Assembly: GCA_013811715.1 (NCBI GenBank)
Contig: JACCUS010000503.1
Span: forward strand, 1 to 19,420
Direction: 5' to 3'
DNA length: 19,420 nt
From: Nocardioidaceae bacterium
Lineage (GTDB): Bacteria; Actinomycetota; Actinomycetes; Propionibacteriales; Nocardioidaceae
Shown: positions 7,172-14,146 of the stretch, one piece after another
How positions within the stretch are numbered: the stretch's first letter is position 1
Layout of the letters: the number at the start of each line of letters is the position of its first letter
Position numbers and translations under genes: made by a program
The notes under the pieces: generated by a model
Databases searched by the model: none
What the model was told of the DNA's origin: nothing
The model's input: only the letters and a program-made list of their open reading frames with translations

Positions 7172-7840
7172 CTAGCTCGGCTTATTGTCCTCGCCGGCGA
7201 AGAAGTCGCTGAAGGACTTGTAGTGGCCGGGGGCGAGGTAGTCGAGCATCCGGCTTCGGAGTGAGTCCCCGGGTCGCTCGAGCGTCAAGAAGTCGGCGAG
7301 CTCGTCGATGAGAACCCCGGTGTCGGCAATGGCCCTCTCGTGGCTCACGAGCAGGCAGGGTCGGTCTGTCGCGAGGATGAAGCCGGTGTTCGTGTTGACG
7401 TTGCTGTTGCACTCGTGGAGGGCGATGCGTGGCGTACGTTGGCGTGCCCGTTGATCCTTGTTGGCTTGACTCAGCGCTGCAGCCACCGGGTCGCGGTAGA
7501 CCACGATGAAGTAAGGGTTGCGAATCGAGGAGAAGAGCGCGGGAAGGTAGCTGGCGGCAGCTGGGAACTTCCAGCCCCAGACATCACGCTTGGCATTCCG
7601 GCGCTCGATTGCGCCGCGCATGTCGTCCATCGAATGGTTCTGGAACTGGGGGTCCTCGTTGTTTCTGCGACCGCCGACGTTCCCGAGGTCGAGGCCGAGT
7701 GCCCGCACAGCCCCCGCCACCATGCTGGTGCCGCCGCGTCTCGTCCCGAACACCACGTACGTGCGTTGGGTCTCCGGCTCGGTTACCGCGTTGAACAGGA
7801 TGCTCGTGGGCTTCCCGGGAAGAGGGGAGGACACCGTCAC
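7172..7840 (-). CDS. Sulfotransferase family protein (PAPS-dependent), short form
   Basis: The predicted 222-residue protein has the sulfotransferase PAPS 5'-phosphosulfate loop TRRGGTS at 33-39 within YVVFGTRRGGTSMVAGAVRALGLDLG, and a likely 3'-phosphate-binding segment FIVVYRDPVAAALSQ with R116 and S124. It would transfer sulfate from PAPS to a hydroxyl of a glycan, lipid or small molecule; the acceptor cannot be read. I chose GTG at 7840 because it overlaps the glycosyltransferase stop as GTGA and has AAGGGG upstream; a second GTG lies two codons on. The frame extends to 8107 but that part is inside the glycosyltransferase gene and has shadow-like Arg/Pro composition. Coupling to a GT4 gene suggests that it acts on the glycan or glycolipid made by that enzyme. 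Confidence 0.88.
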   Translation of the reverse strand: MTVSSPLPGKPTSILFNAVTEPETQRTYVVFGTRRGGTSMVAGAVRALGLDLGNVGGRRNNEDPQFQNHSMDDMRGAIERRNAKRDVWGWKFPAAASYLPALFSSIRNPYFIVVYRDPVAAALSQANKDQRARQRTPRIALHECNSNVNTNTGFILATDRPCLLVSHERAIADTGVLIDELADFLTLERPGDSLRSRMLDYLAPGHYKSFSDFFAGEDNKPS

Positions 7841-9015
7841 TGCGGGATCTTCCCCTTGGTCGCCTGCTGTTCGCGGAACAGGTCTTCCCAACGGGCCGCG
7901 ATGGCGGCCTGGCTGCGGTCCTGCGCCTTCTGTAGCCCGGCAGCGCCGAGCGCCTTGCGGCCCTCGTGCGGCAGCTCGATCATCTCGACGATAGCGTCGG
8001 CGAGCGCATCGATGTCGTGGTTGGGCACCAGGTACCCGTCCTCTCCGTGGGTGACGATGTCGCGGGGCCCGGTCGGGCAGTCGAAGCTGACCACGGGCAC
8101 ACCGCATGACATGGCCTCCATCAGCACCATGCCGTACCCCTCGACGCGCGAGCTCAGCACGAAGATCGACGCCTTCGCCATCTCTTCGGGCAGTCGGTTC
8201 GTGTAGCCCATCAGGCGGGCCGTGCCGTTGAGCTCGAGCTCGGCGATCTGTCTCTCCAGCTCCGGCTTGTTCTTGCCGTCCCCGAAGATCCGCAGCTCCC
8301 AGTCGGGGTGCCGTTGGTGCACCATGCTCCAGGCGGCCACGAGCCGGTCGAACCCCTTGCCCTTGAGCAGGTGCCCGGCGCCGATCACGACCTTGTTCGA
8401 CAGGTCGGACTGGGCGATGGCGAAGTTGGGAGTCGCGTTCGGCATCACGGCGACGTCGACGTTGCCCTTGAAGATGCGGCGATAACGACGGGCGTCCCGG
8501 TCGGTGAGGGTGAGGAAGGTGTCGAGCCGGGGGAAGTGCTCGACCATCGCCGCGCGGATCTCCTTCGGCCTGACGACGAACGGCCGGTGCTCCTGAGCGA
8601 TGCTGACCGTTGACTCGTGCGCGAGGCGTGCGGTGGCGATGCTGAGCCCGGGCTGCATCGCGACGATGACGCCGTCACGCAACGACTCCATGTACTGCGT
8701 CAACTGCTCGTCGGAGTGCCGGCTGTAATGGCGTGAGCGCGGCTCAGCCGCGGGGATCAGCCGACTCGGCTGCTGGCTGGCGGTCCTGCGCGCCCGCCCG
8801 GTCTGGCCGGTCGGCATCTGGTCTGGCCGGTTGTCGATCAGGGTGTGGACAGGTACGCCGGGCGGCAGCCGGTGCGTCGCTTCGTCGCGGGCGCGGAAGA
8901 GGCTCACCAGTTCGACCTCGTGGCGCTTGGCCAGCTCTTCGACGAGACCACGCACCACCGTGAGGACACCCCCGCCTCGGCCATAGACGTCGTGCATGAT
9001 GAAGCGGATCTTCAA
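7837..9015 (-). CDS. GT4-family glycosyltransferase
   Basis: The product is a 392-residue GT-B fold, retaining glycosyltransferase of family 4. The N-terminal domain begins with the nucleotide-sugar enzyme motif FIMHDVYGRGGGVLTVVRGL. The C-terminal domain has GAGHLLKGKGFDRLV and the diagnostic E-x7-E in EGYGMVLME (E292, E300), followed by CGVPVVSFDCPTGPRDIV and GEDGYLVP. No signal peptide or membrane segment is seen, so it acts at the cytoplasmic face. Start choice: TTG at 9015 has GGGAG 5 nt upstream and gives the usual N-terminus (M)KIRFIMHDVYG; a GTG at 9039 in the same frame lacks a ribosome site and adds eight residues. Its stop overlaps the sulfotransferase start. A basic insert near residues 70-100 (Arg/Gln-rich) is a common variable region. 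Donor and acceptor sugars are unknown. Confidence 0.92.
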   Translation of the reverse strand: MKIRFIMHDVYGRGGGVLTVVRGLVEELAKRHEVELVSLFRARDEATHRLPPGVPVHTLIDNRPDQMPTGQTGRARRTASQQPSRLIPAAEPRSRHYSRHSDEQLTQYMESLRDGVIVAMQPGLSIATARLAHESTVSIAQEHRPFVVRPKEIRAAMVEHFPRLDTFLTLTDRDARRYRRIFKGNVDVAVMPNATPNFAIAQSDLSNKVVIGAGHLLKGKGFDRLVAAWSMVHQRHPDWELRIFGDGKNKPELERQIAELELNGTARLMGYTNRLPEEMAKASIFVLSSRVEGYGMVLMEAMSCGVPVVSFDCPTGPRDIVTHGEDGYLVPNHDIDALADAIVEMIELPHEGRKALGAAGLQKAQDRSQAAIAARWEDLFREQQATKGKIPQ

Positions 9016-9053
9016 CAAGGCTCCCGTTGTCGACGGCACGGCGCAGGGCGGTC

Positions 9054-9059
9054 ATACTA
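9054..9059 (-). promoter_or_regulatory. Possible -10 element of the glycosyltransferase operon
   Basis: TAGTAT on the minus strand fits TANNNT and would start transcription near 9047, giving a leader of about 30 nt that contains the GGGAG ribosome site of the TTG start. No good -35 is visible at 17-18 bp. It lies in the 49-bp region shared with the divergent sulfotransferase. Confidence 0.4.
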
Positions 9060-9064
9060 TCAGG

Positions 9065-10129
9065 ATGCCCGACCGCGTCCTTGTGCATATCGGTGCGCCG
9101 AAGACGGGGACGACGTTCCTTCAGGCGGTGCTGTTCCACAACCGCGAACGGCTCGGTGAGCACGGTGTTCTCGTCCCCGGGAAGAACCGTCTCGACCACG
9201 GTCGAGCGGCCACCGGCGTCCGCAAAGGACCCGGCTCCAAGGCGTACCGCCAGTGGCGACGGATCGTCTCGCAGGCCCGAGACTGGGCAGGGACCGTGGT
9301 GATCAGCAACGAGTGGTTCGCAATGGCGTCGGCTGAGCAGGCGCGAAGGGCGATGGAGGAGCTCGCGGGGGTGGAGACCCATCTGCTCTTCACGGCTCGC
9401 GATCTCGTCGAGCAAGTCCCGGCGGCCTGGCAGGAGACCCTCAAGCTCGGGGTGGCGTCGTCGCTGGACGAGTTCGTGCACTCGCTGGACACGGACGAGG
9501 GGCGGTGGCGATGGTCCGTGCTCGACCCGGCGCCGGTGCTGGACACGTGGCGCGGCGACCTGCCCCCCGAGCACGTCCATGTGGTGACCGTGCCGCCGAA
9601 GGGGTCAGACTCCGCGCTGTTGTGGAAGCGGTTCGCGCAGGTCTGCGGGATCGACCCCGACAGCTGCCAGACCGAGCTGGATCAGGCGAGGGAGTCGGTC
9701 GGGGTGGAGTCCGCACAGCTCCTGCAGCGCGCCGGGCCACTGCTGCGTGCGGCGATCGAGGCCGACGCGGGTCACTGGAGCGAGCCGTACCGCTGGATCC
9801 AGCGATACCTGTCACATCAGTTGCTTGTCCCCCGAGGTGGATCCCGGATCGCGTTGCGGCCAGGCGACTTCGACTTCCTGCGTGCGCGTTCGATGGCCAG
9901 CGTTGACGTGCTGAAGAGCCGAGGGTACGACGTCGCGGGCGACCTCGCCGACCTGACCAGCGCCGAGCCGTCCTCCGCGGCACGTCATCCGGACGACGTC
10001 ACCGACTCCGAGCTGCTCGACTTGGCACTGCCGCTCATCGCCGACCTGTTGGGGCGGGTCCGGGCGGAGGTGTTGCGCGCAGACGAGGCCGAGGAGCGGA
10101 ACGTCCGAGCAAGTGACGTCATCGGGTGA
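9065..10129 (+). CDS. Sulfotransferase family protein (PAPS-dependent), long form
   Basis: The 354-residue protein opens with MPDRVLVHIGAPKTGTTFLQ, in which PKTGTTF (12-18) is the 5'-phosphosulfate-binding loop of PAPS-dependent sulfotransferases. A second region LLFTARDLVEQVPAAWQETLKLG resembles the 3'-phosphate-binding Arg/Ser segment. ATG at 9065 is chosen because the PAPS loop normally sits this near to the N-terminus; the frame is open to 8996, but that part overlaps the divergent glycosyltransferase. No membrane helix or signal is seen. It is unrelated in detail to the short sulfotransferase at 7172-7840, so two different acceptors or positions may be sulfated. Its 3' end overlaps the convergent GNAT gene by 11 bp. 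Acceptor unknown. Confidence 0.88.
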   Translation: MPDRVLVHIGAPKTGTTFLQAVLFHNRERLGEHGVLVPGKNRLDHGRAATGVRKGPGSKAYRQWRRIVSQARDWAGTVVISNEWFAMASAEQARRAMEELAGVETHLLFTARDLVEQVPAAWQETLKLGVASSLDEFVHSLDTDEGRWRWSVLDPAPVLDTWRGDLPPEHVHVVTVPPKGSDSALLWKRFAQVCGIDPDSCQTELDQARESVGVESAQLLQRAGPLLRAAIEADAGHWSEPYRWIQRYLSHQLLVPRGGSRIALRPGDFDFLRARSMASVDVLKSRGYDVAGDLADLTSAEPSSAARHPDDVTDSELLDLALPLIADLLGRVRAEVLRADEAEERNVRASDVIG

Positions 10130-10946
10130 GAATGGCGGCTCGGTCGAGCTCGGCGATGCATGCCGTTCCGACCCGACGGAAGCCGACACCTTCGTAGACT
10201 CGGGCCACGTCGTCGTCTTGTGCAGAGCAGAACACCGTGGTGACGCCGCGGCTTCGGGCATCCCTGGCTAGCACAGTGGCAAGCATGGCAGCCAGTCCCC
10301 GGCGTCGAAACGCGGGCAGCACCGCCACCCCGCCGATCTCGGCGACCCCGTCGAGGGGGGAGTAGCTGCCGCCGCCGACTGGACCCAGCTCGGGTGCATC
10401 GGGCGCGCTGACAGCCGCCAGGCGGACCTCGCCGGTGGTCAACCGTGAGCGCAGCGTGTCGTCCACGACCGCCTGCCGCGAGATCAGCCGCCGGTCACGA
10501 TCCTCGGTGCCGGCCAGTCCGGTCGCCGTACCGGCGTTGTCGAACCCGACCGAGACCGCCGCCCGGGTGGCGACGAGCTCCTCTTCCTCGGTGCGGTCGA
10601 GCACACGGGCCGTGCCGACGTTGCCGCGCGGCTCGCCGTCCAGCACGAGCAAGGGGCACATCGCCACTTGGGCGCCCGCCTCCCGAGCAGTCGCGACCAT
10701 GTCTGGTGTGATGTCGTCGACCCACTCGATCGTCCGGGGCACGTTGAGCGCGCGCTGTCGCGCCACCAGCCGCTGTACGTCGCCGGGGGTCGCCCGCGGC
10801 GAGGCGCCCCGCCGCGGCCTGGCGTAGAAGGGCCAGCCGGACTCGGCCACGAAGAGTGTGAACGGGCCGACCTCTTCCACCCTGCACCGGGGTCGCGGCA
10901 CCGAGTCGTAATAGCGCTCGAGTTTGTCGAGGAGCTCAGAGCTCAC
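10119..10946 (-). CDS. GNAT family N-acetyltransferase
   Basis: The 275-residue protein has a C-terminal GNAT fold: IGGVAVLPAFRRRGLAAMLATVLARDA at about 205-231 contains the acetyl-CoA pyrophosphate loop RRRGLA, and DVARVYEGVGFRRVGTACIAEL is the usual final strand-helix-strand. The N-terminal about 140 residues (FTLFVAESGWPFYARPRRG, then a region with PRTIEWVDDITP) are also seen in actinobacterial GNAT proteins but have no assigned role. The start GTG at 10946 has a weak GAGAG site. The gene is divergent from recO with a 62-bp gap and overlaps the long sulfotransferase's last 11 bp on the opposite strand. The acetyl acceptor is unknown. Confidence 0.87.
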   Translation of the reverse strand: MSSELLDKLERYYDSVPRPRCRVEEVGPFTLFVAESGWPFYARPRRGASPRATPGDVQRLVARQRALNVPRTIEWVDDITPDMVATAREAGAQVAMCPLLVLDGEPRGNVGTARVLDRTEEEELVATRAAVSVGFDNAGTATGLAGTEDRDRRLISRQAVVDDTLRSRLTTGEVRLAAVSAPDAPELGPVGGGSYSPLDGVAEIGGVAVLPAFRRRGLAAMLATVLARDARSRGVTTVFCSAQDDDVARVYEGVGFRRVGTACIAELDRAAILTR

Positions 10947-10996
10947 CGGGTGACTCTCTCATGGCCAGTCGAGCACGATGTGGTTGCGGGCGAGGG

Positions 10997-11002
10997 CACA
11001 AT
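10997..11002 (+). promoter_or_regulatory. Possible -10 element of recO
   Basis: CACAAT ends 6 nt before the recO GTG. The same hexamer-N6-GTG arrangement is seen at uppS and at the first PH-domain gene. No convincing -35 was found. Confidence 0.3.
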
Positions 11003-11008
11003 GGGGGC

Positions 11009-11737
11009 GTGAATCTCTATCGTGACGAGGCGATCGTGCTTCGCACGCAGAAGCTGGGGGAGGCCGACCGCATCATCACGTTCCTGACCCGCCACACCGG
11101 GCGAGTGCGAGCGGTGGGGAAGGGCGTACGCCGTACGAAGTCGAAGTTCGGCTCGCGGCTCGAGCCCTTCATGCATGTGGACGTGCAGCTCGCTCGTGGA
11201 CGCAGCCTCGACATCGTCACGCAGGCCGAGACGCTGTCTCCCTTCGGGGAGGCGATCTGTGGCGACTACGCCCGTTACACCGCCGGCACGGCCATGCTCG
11301 AGACAGCCGAGCGGCTCGTGGTAGAGGAGATGGAGCCCGCCGTCTCGCAGTACCTGCTGCTCGTAGGCGGGCTGCGGGTGCTCGCCGGAGGGGAGCGTGA
11401 CGCGACTTTGGTGCTGGACTCGTTCCTGCTGCGGTCGCTGGCGATCTCCGGGTACGCCCCGTCGTTCGACCAGTGCGCCCGCTGCGGCGGGCCGGGGCCG
11501 CACCGCAGCTTCAGCGCCGGCGGGGGAGGCATGCTGTGCGGCAGCTGCCGCATCCCTGGTACGGCGAACCCGGCGCCGCAGACCGTCACCCTGCTGGGGG
11601 CGCTGCTGGCAGGGGACTGGAACACCGCCGAGGCGGTCGACGCCAGGTACCGCAAACCGGCCAGCGGCCTCGTCGCGGCGTACCTGCAGTGGCACCTAGA
11701 GCGCGGCCTTCGCTCCCTTGTCCATGTCGAGCGATGA
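11009..11737 (+). CDS. recO: DNA repair protein RecO
   Basis: RecO loads RecA on SSB-coated single-stranded DNA with RecR in the RecFOR pathway. The 242-residue protein has the N-terminal OB-fold (NLYRDEAIVLRTQKLGEADRIITFLTRHTGRVRAVGKGVRR) and the helical/zinc C-terminal part with C156-x2-C159 and C177-x2-C180. GTG at 11009 is chosen because it gives exactly the family N-terminus; an in-frame start at 10961 would add 16 residues that resemble nothing. In most actinobacteria recO follows era closely; here about 5.7 kb of other genes intervenes. The last 42 bp overlap the 3' end of the convergent MFS gene, and both frames there are coding. Confidence 0.96.
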   Translation: MNLYRDEAIVLRTQKLGEADRIITFLTRHTGRVRAVGKGVRRTKSKFGSRLEPFMHVDVQLARGRSLDIVTQAETLSPFGEAICGDYARYTAGTAMLETAERLVVEEMEPAVSQYLLLVGGLRVLAGGERDATLVLDSFLLRSLAISGYAPSFDQCARCGGPGPHRSFSAGGGGMLCGSCRIPGTANPAPQTVTLLGALLAGDWNTAEAVDARYRKPASGLVAAYLQWHLERGLRSLVHVER

Positions 11738-13294
11738 GTCCGCGACGTCGGACGGGTCGACTTCCCGGGTGTCGAGTGGGTGTTCACGTAAGAAGACCAC
11801 GACGAGGAATCCCACGACGGCGAACGGAGCGGCGGAGGCGAACACGGTCTGCATCGAGTCCGCGAACCCGGTGACCACGGTGTCGTGCAGTGCCGTCGGC
11901 AGAGCGCTCACCTCCGCGGGGGTCCCGATGTCGAAGTCGCCGGCGTTCAGCTGGTCGGGCGGAACACCGAACTCGGCGGCCCGGTCGGGGATCGTGATCG
12001 AGTTGCTGTAGCGCAGCAACGCTCCGAACATGGCCACACCGACGGCGCCACCCATCGCGCGGAAGAACGTCGCACCTGAAGTGGCGACGCCGAGATCGCC
12101 CCGCCCCACGGCGTTCTGCGTCGCCAGCACGAGCACCTGCATCGAAAGGCCTATCCCCACGCCGGCGACGGCCATGTAGGCACCGGCCAGGACCAGCGAG
12201 GTGTCGGTGTGGAGACGGGACATCAAGATGAGGCCGACCGCGAGCAGCGCCATACCGAGCACCGGGAAGAGCTTGTACCGACCGGTGCGGGTGATGACAC
12301 GGCCCGAGATCGTCATCGCGGCGATCATCGCGAACATCAGGGGCAAGGTGAGGAATCCCGACACCATCGGGGACTCCCCGCGCACGATCTGCAGGTACTG
12401 CGGTAAGAAGATCATCGCGCCGAACATGGCGACCCCCACCGCGAAACCGGCCGCGCCCGCGATCGCGAACGTGTGATTGCGGAACAGGTGAGGGGGCATG
12501 ATCGGCTCGACGGCACGTCGCTCCTGCCAGATCGCCAGCCCCAAGAACAGCAGGCTGGAGGCCACCAGAGCAACGGTCCAGCCGGACTGCCAGCCGAACG
12601 CGTCCCCGCCCAGCGACAACACGAGCAAGATGCTGCTCACACAACCCACGATGAAGGTGGCCCCCCACCAGTCGACCTTGTGGTCGCGTCTCGGGAACGG
12701 CAGCTGCAGCACCCGCTCGGTGACCACCAGCGCGGCCAGCCCGATCGGGATGCCGACGAAGAAGGTCCACCGCCATGATGTCTGCTCGACGATGACGCCT
12801 CCGATGAGAGGGCCCAAGACGGTGGCGAGCGCGAAGGTGGAGCCCATGTATCCCTGGTAGCGCCCACGCTCGCGCGGTGACACGATGTCGCCGATGATCG
12901 CCTGGCCCAGCGCCATCAACCCCCCGATGCCCAGCCCCTGGACCAGGCGCGAGCCGATCAGCATCGGCATGTTCTGCGAGAAGCCGGCAAGGAACGAGCC
13001 GGCGATGAAGATCCAGATCGCGGACTGGTACATCAGCTTGCGTCCGTACAGGTCGGACAGCTTGCCCCAGATCGGCGTTGATGCGGTGCTGGACAGCAGC
13101 GTGGCCGACACCACCCACGCCAGCTGGTCCTGACCGCCGAGCTCGCCGACGATCGTTGGCAACGCCGTCGCGACGACGGTCTGCGACAGCGCCGCCACCA
13201 ACATGCCGAGCATCAGCCCGGTCAGGACCGTGAGGACCTGTCGATGGGTGAGCCGGGGCATGAAATCCTGGTCGGCAGGCGGGCTCACACTCAC
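11696..13294 (-). CDS. DHA2-family MFS exporter (EmrB/QacA type, 14 TM)
   Basis: The 532-residue protein is an MFS drug:H+ antiporter-like exporter, predicted to have 14 membrane helices. Motifs: GKLSDLYGRK at 77-86 (motif A, loop 2-3), VLGPLIGGVI at about 157-166 (motif C, typical of exporters) and SWRWTFFVGIPIG after it. TM1 carries ALSQTVVATALPTI, where QacA-type pumps usually have an Asp (LDxTIV); Ser at that place may change proton coupling. A large external loop with PPDQLNAGDF lies between the last two helices. GTG at 13294 is chosen for its AAGGGA site 5 nt upstream. A 19-bp palindrome lies 36 bp upstream and is probably the operator of a local repressor, but no regulator gene is adjacent. 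The gene splits recO from uppS in reverse orientation. Confidence 0.93.
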   Translation of the reverse strand: MSVSPPADQDFMPRLTHRQVLTVLTGLMLGMLVAALSQTVVATALPTIVGELGGQDQLAWVVSATLLSSTASTPIWGKLSDLYGRKLMYQSAIWIFIAGSFLAGFSQNMPMLIGSRLVQGLGIGGLMALGQAIIGDIVSPRERGRYQGYMGSTFALATVLGPLIGGVIVEQTSWRWTFFVGIPIGLAALVVTERVLQLPFPRRDHKVDWWGATFIVGCVSSILLVLSLGGDAFGWQSGWTVALVASSLLFLGLAIWQERRAVEPIMPPHLFRNHTFAIAGAAGFAVGVAMFGAMIFLPQYLQIVRGESPMVSGFLTLPLMFAMIAAMTISGRVITRTGRYKLFPVLGMALLAVGLILMSRLHTDTSLVLAGAYMAVAGVGIGLSMQVLVLATQNAVGRGDLGVATSGATFFRAMGGAVGVAMFGALLRYSNSITIPDRAAEFGVPPDQLNAGDFDIGTPAEVSALPTALHDTVVTGFADSMQTVFASAAPFAVVGFLVVVFLREHPLDTREVDPSDVADSSLDMDKGAKAAL

Positions 13295-13329
13295 GCGGAT
13301 CCCTTCGACGAGCGCTTGACGGTGACAAG

Positions 13330-13348
13330 TACATAGCAAGGCTATGTA
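13330..13348. promoter_or_regulatory. Perfect 19-bp palindrome, probable operator for the MFS gene
   Basis: TACATAGC-AAG-GCTATGTA has two perfect 8-bp arms around a 3-nt centre. It is AT-rich against a GC-rich background and lies 36 bp upstream of the MFS GTG, where the promoter should be. A further CATAGC copy at about 13354-13359 may be a half site. The size and symmetry fit a dimeric TetR-, PadR- or MarR-type repressor site; which family is not determined. Confidence 0.65.
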
Positions 13349-13392
13349 TCGACCATAGCGCGTTTCGGGTGGCCCCTGACTCCCCGGGATGC

Positions 13393-13398
13393 CACAGT
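13393..13398 (+). promoter_or_regulatory. Possible -10 element of uppS
   Basis: CACAGT ends 6 nt before the uppS GTG, as at recO. No ribosome site is seen, so a leaderless message is possible. Support is only the repeated geometry. Confidence 0.25.
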
Positions 13399-13404
13399 GA
13401 TGCG

Positions 13405-14145
13405 GTGACCGATGACGCGTTCGCCCGGCCACCGGGGATCCCCGCCGAGCTGGTGCCCGCACACATCGCGCTGATCATGGACGGCAACGGCCGCTGGGCG
13501 CGTGAGCGTGGCCTGCCGCGGACAGCCGGACACGAGGCGGGTGAGGCGGCGCTGTTCGACGTCGTCGAGGGGGCCATCGCCGCTGGCGTGAAGTACGTAT
13601 CCGCCTACGCCTTCTCGACAGAGAACTGGCGGCGGTCCACGGAAGAGGTCCGGTTCCTGATGGGCTTCAACCGGGACGTGATCCGGCGGCGACGCGACGA
13701 GATGCACGCCATGGGGGTACGCGTCAGGTGGGCCGGACGTCGACCCAGGCTCTGGGCGTCGGTCGTGAAGGAGCTGGAGATCGCAGCGGACATGACCCGC
13801 GACAACGACGTACTGACGCTGACGATGTGCGTGAACTATGGGGGCCGCTCCGAGATCGTCGACGCGGCTCGTGAGCTTGCCCGGCGCGCGGCCGCCGGCC
13901 GCCTGAACGCCGACCGGATCGACGAACGCTCGCTGGCCCGGGCCCTCTACGTACCGGAGCTCCCCGACGTGGACATGGTGTTGCGTACGTCGGGCGAGCA
14001 GCGGCTCAGCAACTTCATGCTCTGGCAGGCCGCCTACGCCGAGATGGTCTTCATGGACGTGCTGTGGCCAGACGTCGACCGCCACACCCTGTTCGAGGCC
14101 ATCGACATCTACGCTCGCCGCGACCGTCGCCACGGCACCGCGTGA
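13405..14145 (+). CDS. uppS: Isoprenyl transferase (cis-prenyl diphosphate synthase, UppS/Rv2361c type)
   Basis: The 246-residue cytosolic/membrane-associated enzyme condenses isopentenyl diphosphate units in cis to make the polyprenyl phosphate carrier for peptidoglycan and other wall glycans. Catalytic D26 lies in IMDGNGRWA (24-32); STENWRRSTEEVRFLMGFNRDVIRRRRDEM and the C-terminal RTSGEQRLSNFMLWQ (from 194) are strongly like the recO-linked mycobacterial decaprenyl enzyme Rv2361c. Product chain length cannot be stated. GTG at 13405 gives a normal N-terminus; an in-frame GTG at 13369 lies in the palindrome-proximal promoter region. The stop is 1 bp from the convergent zur stop. Its lipid carrier product would serve glycosylation steps such as those suggested by the era-recO insert. 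Confidence 0.96.
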   Translation: MTDDAFARPPGIPAELVPAHIALIMDGNGRWARERGLPRTAGHEAGEAALFDVVEGAIAAGVKYVSAYAFSTENWRRSTEEVRFLMGFNRDVIRRRRDEMHAMGVRVRWAGRRPRLWASVVKELEIAADMTRDNDVLTLTMCVNYGGRSEIVDAARELARRAAAGRLNADRIDERSLARALYVPELPDVDMVLRTSGEQRLSNFMLWQAAYAEMVFMDVLWPDVDRHTLFEAIDIYARRDRRHGTA

Positions 14146-14146
14146 G

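Noticed and set aside
7841..8107. N-terminal extension of the short sulfotransferase
   Set aside because: It lies inside the glycosyltransferase gene in another frame and has the Arg/Pro/Gly-rich composition of a shadow frame. GTG at 7840 overlaps the preceding stop as expected for coupling.
5253..10960. Genomic island or transposon explanation for the era-recO insert
   Set aside because: No transposase, integrase, tRNA, flanking direct repeat or clear base-composition change is visible, so insertion by a mobile element is not supported; only the gene-order break is.
11784..13577. Long 597-codon open frame antisense/alternate to the MFS gene on the minus strand
   Set aside because: Its composition is Arg/His/Gly-rich with no domain motifs, while the overlapping frame encodes a clear membrane transporter.
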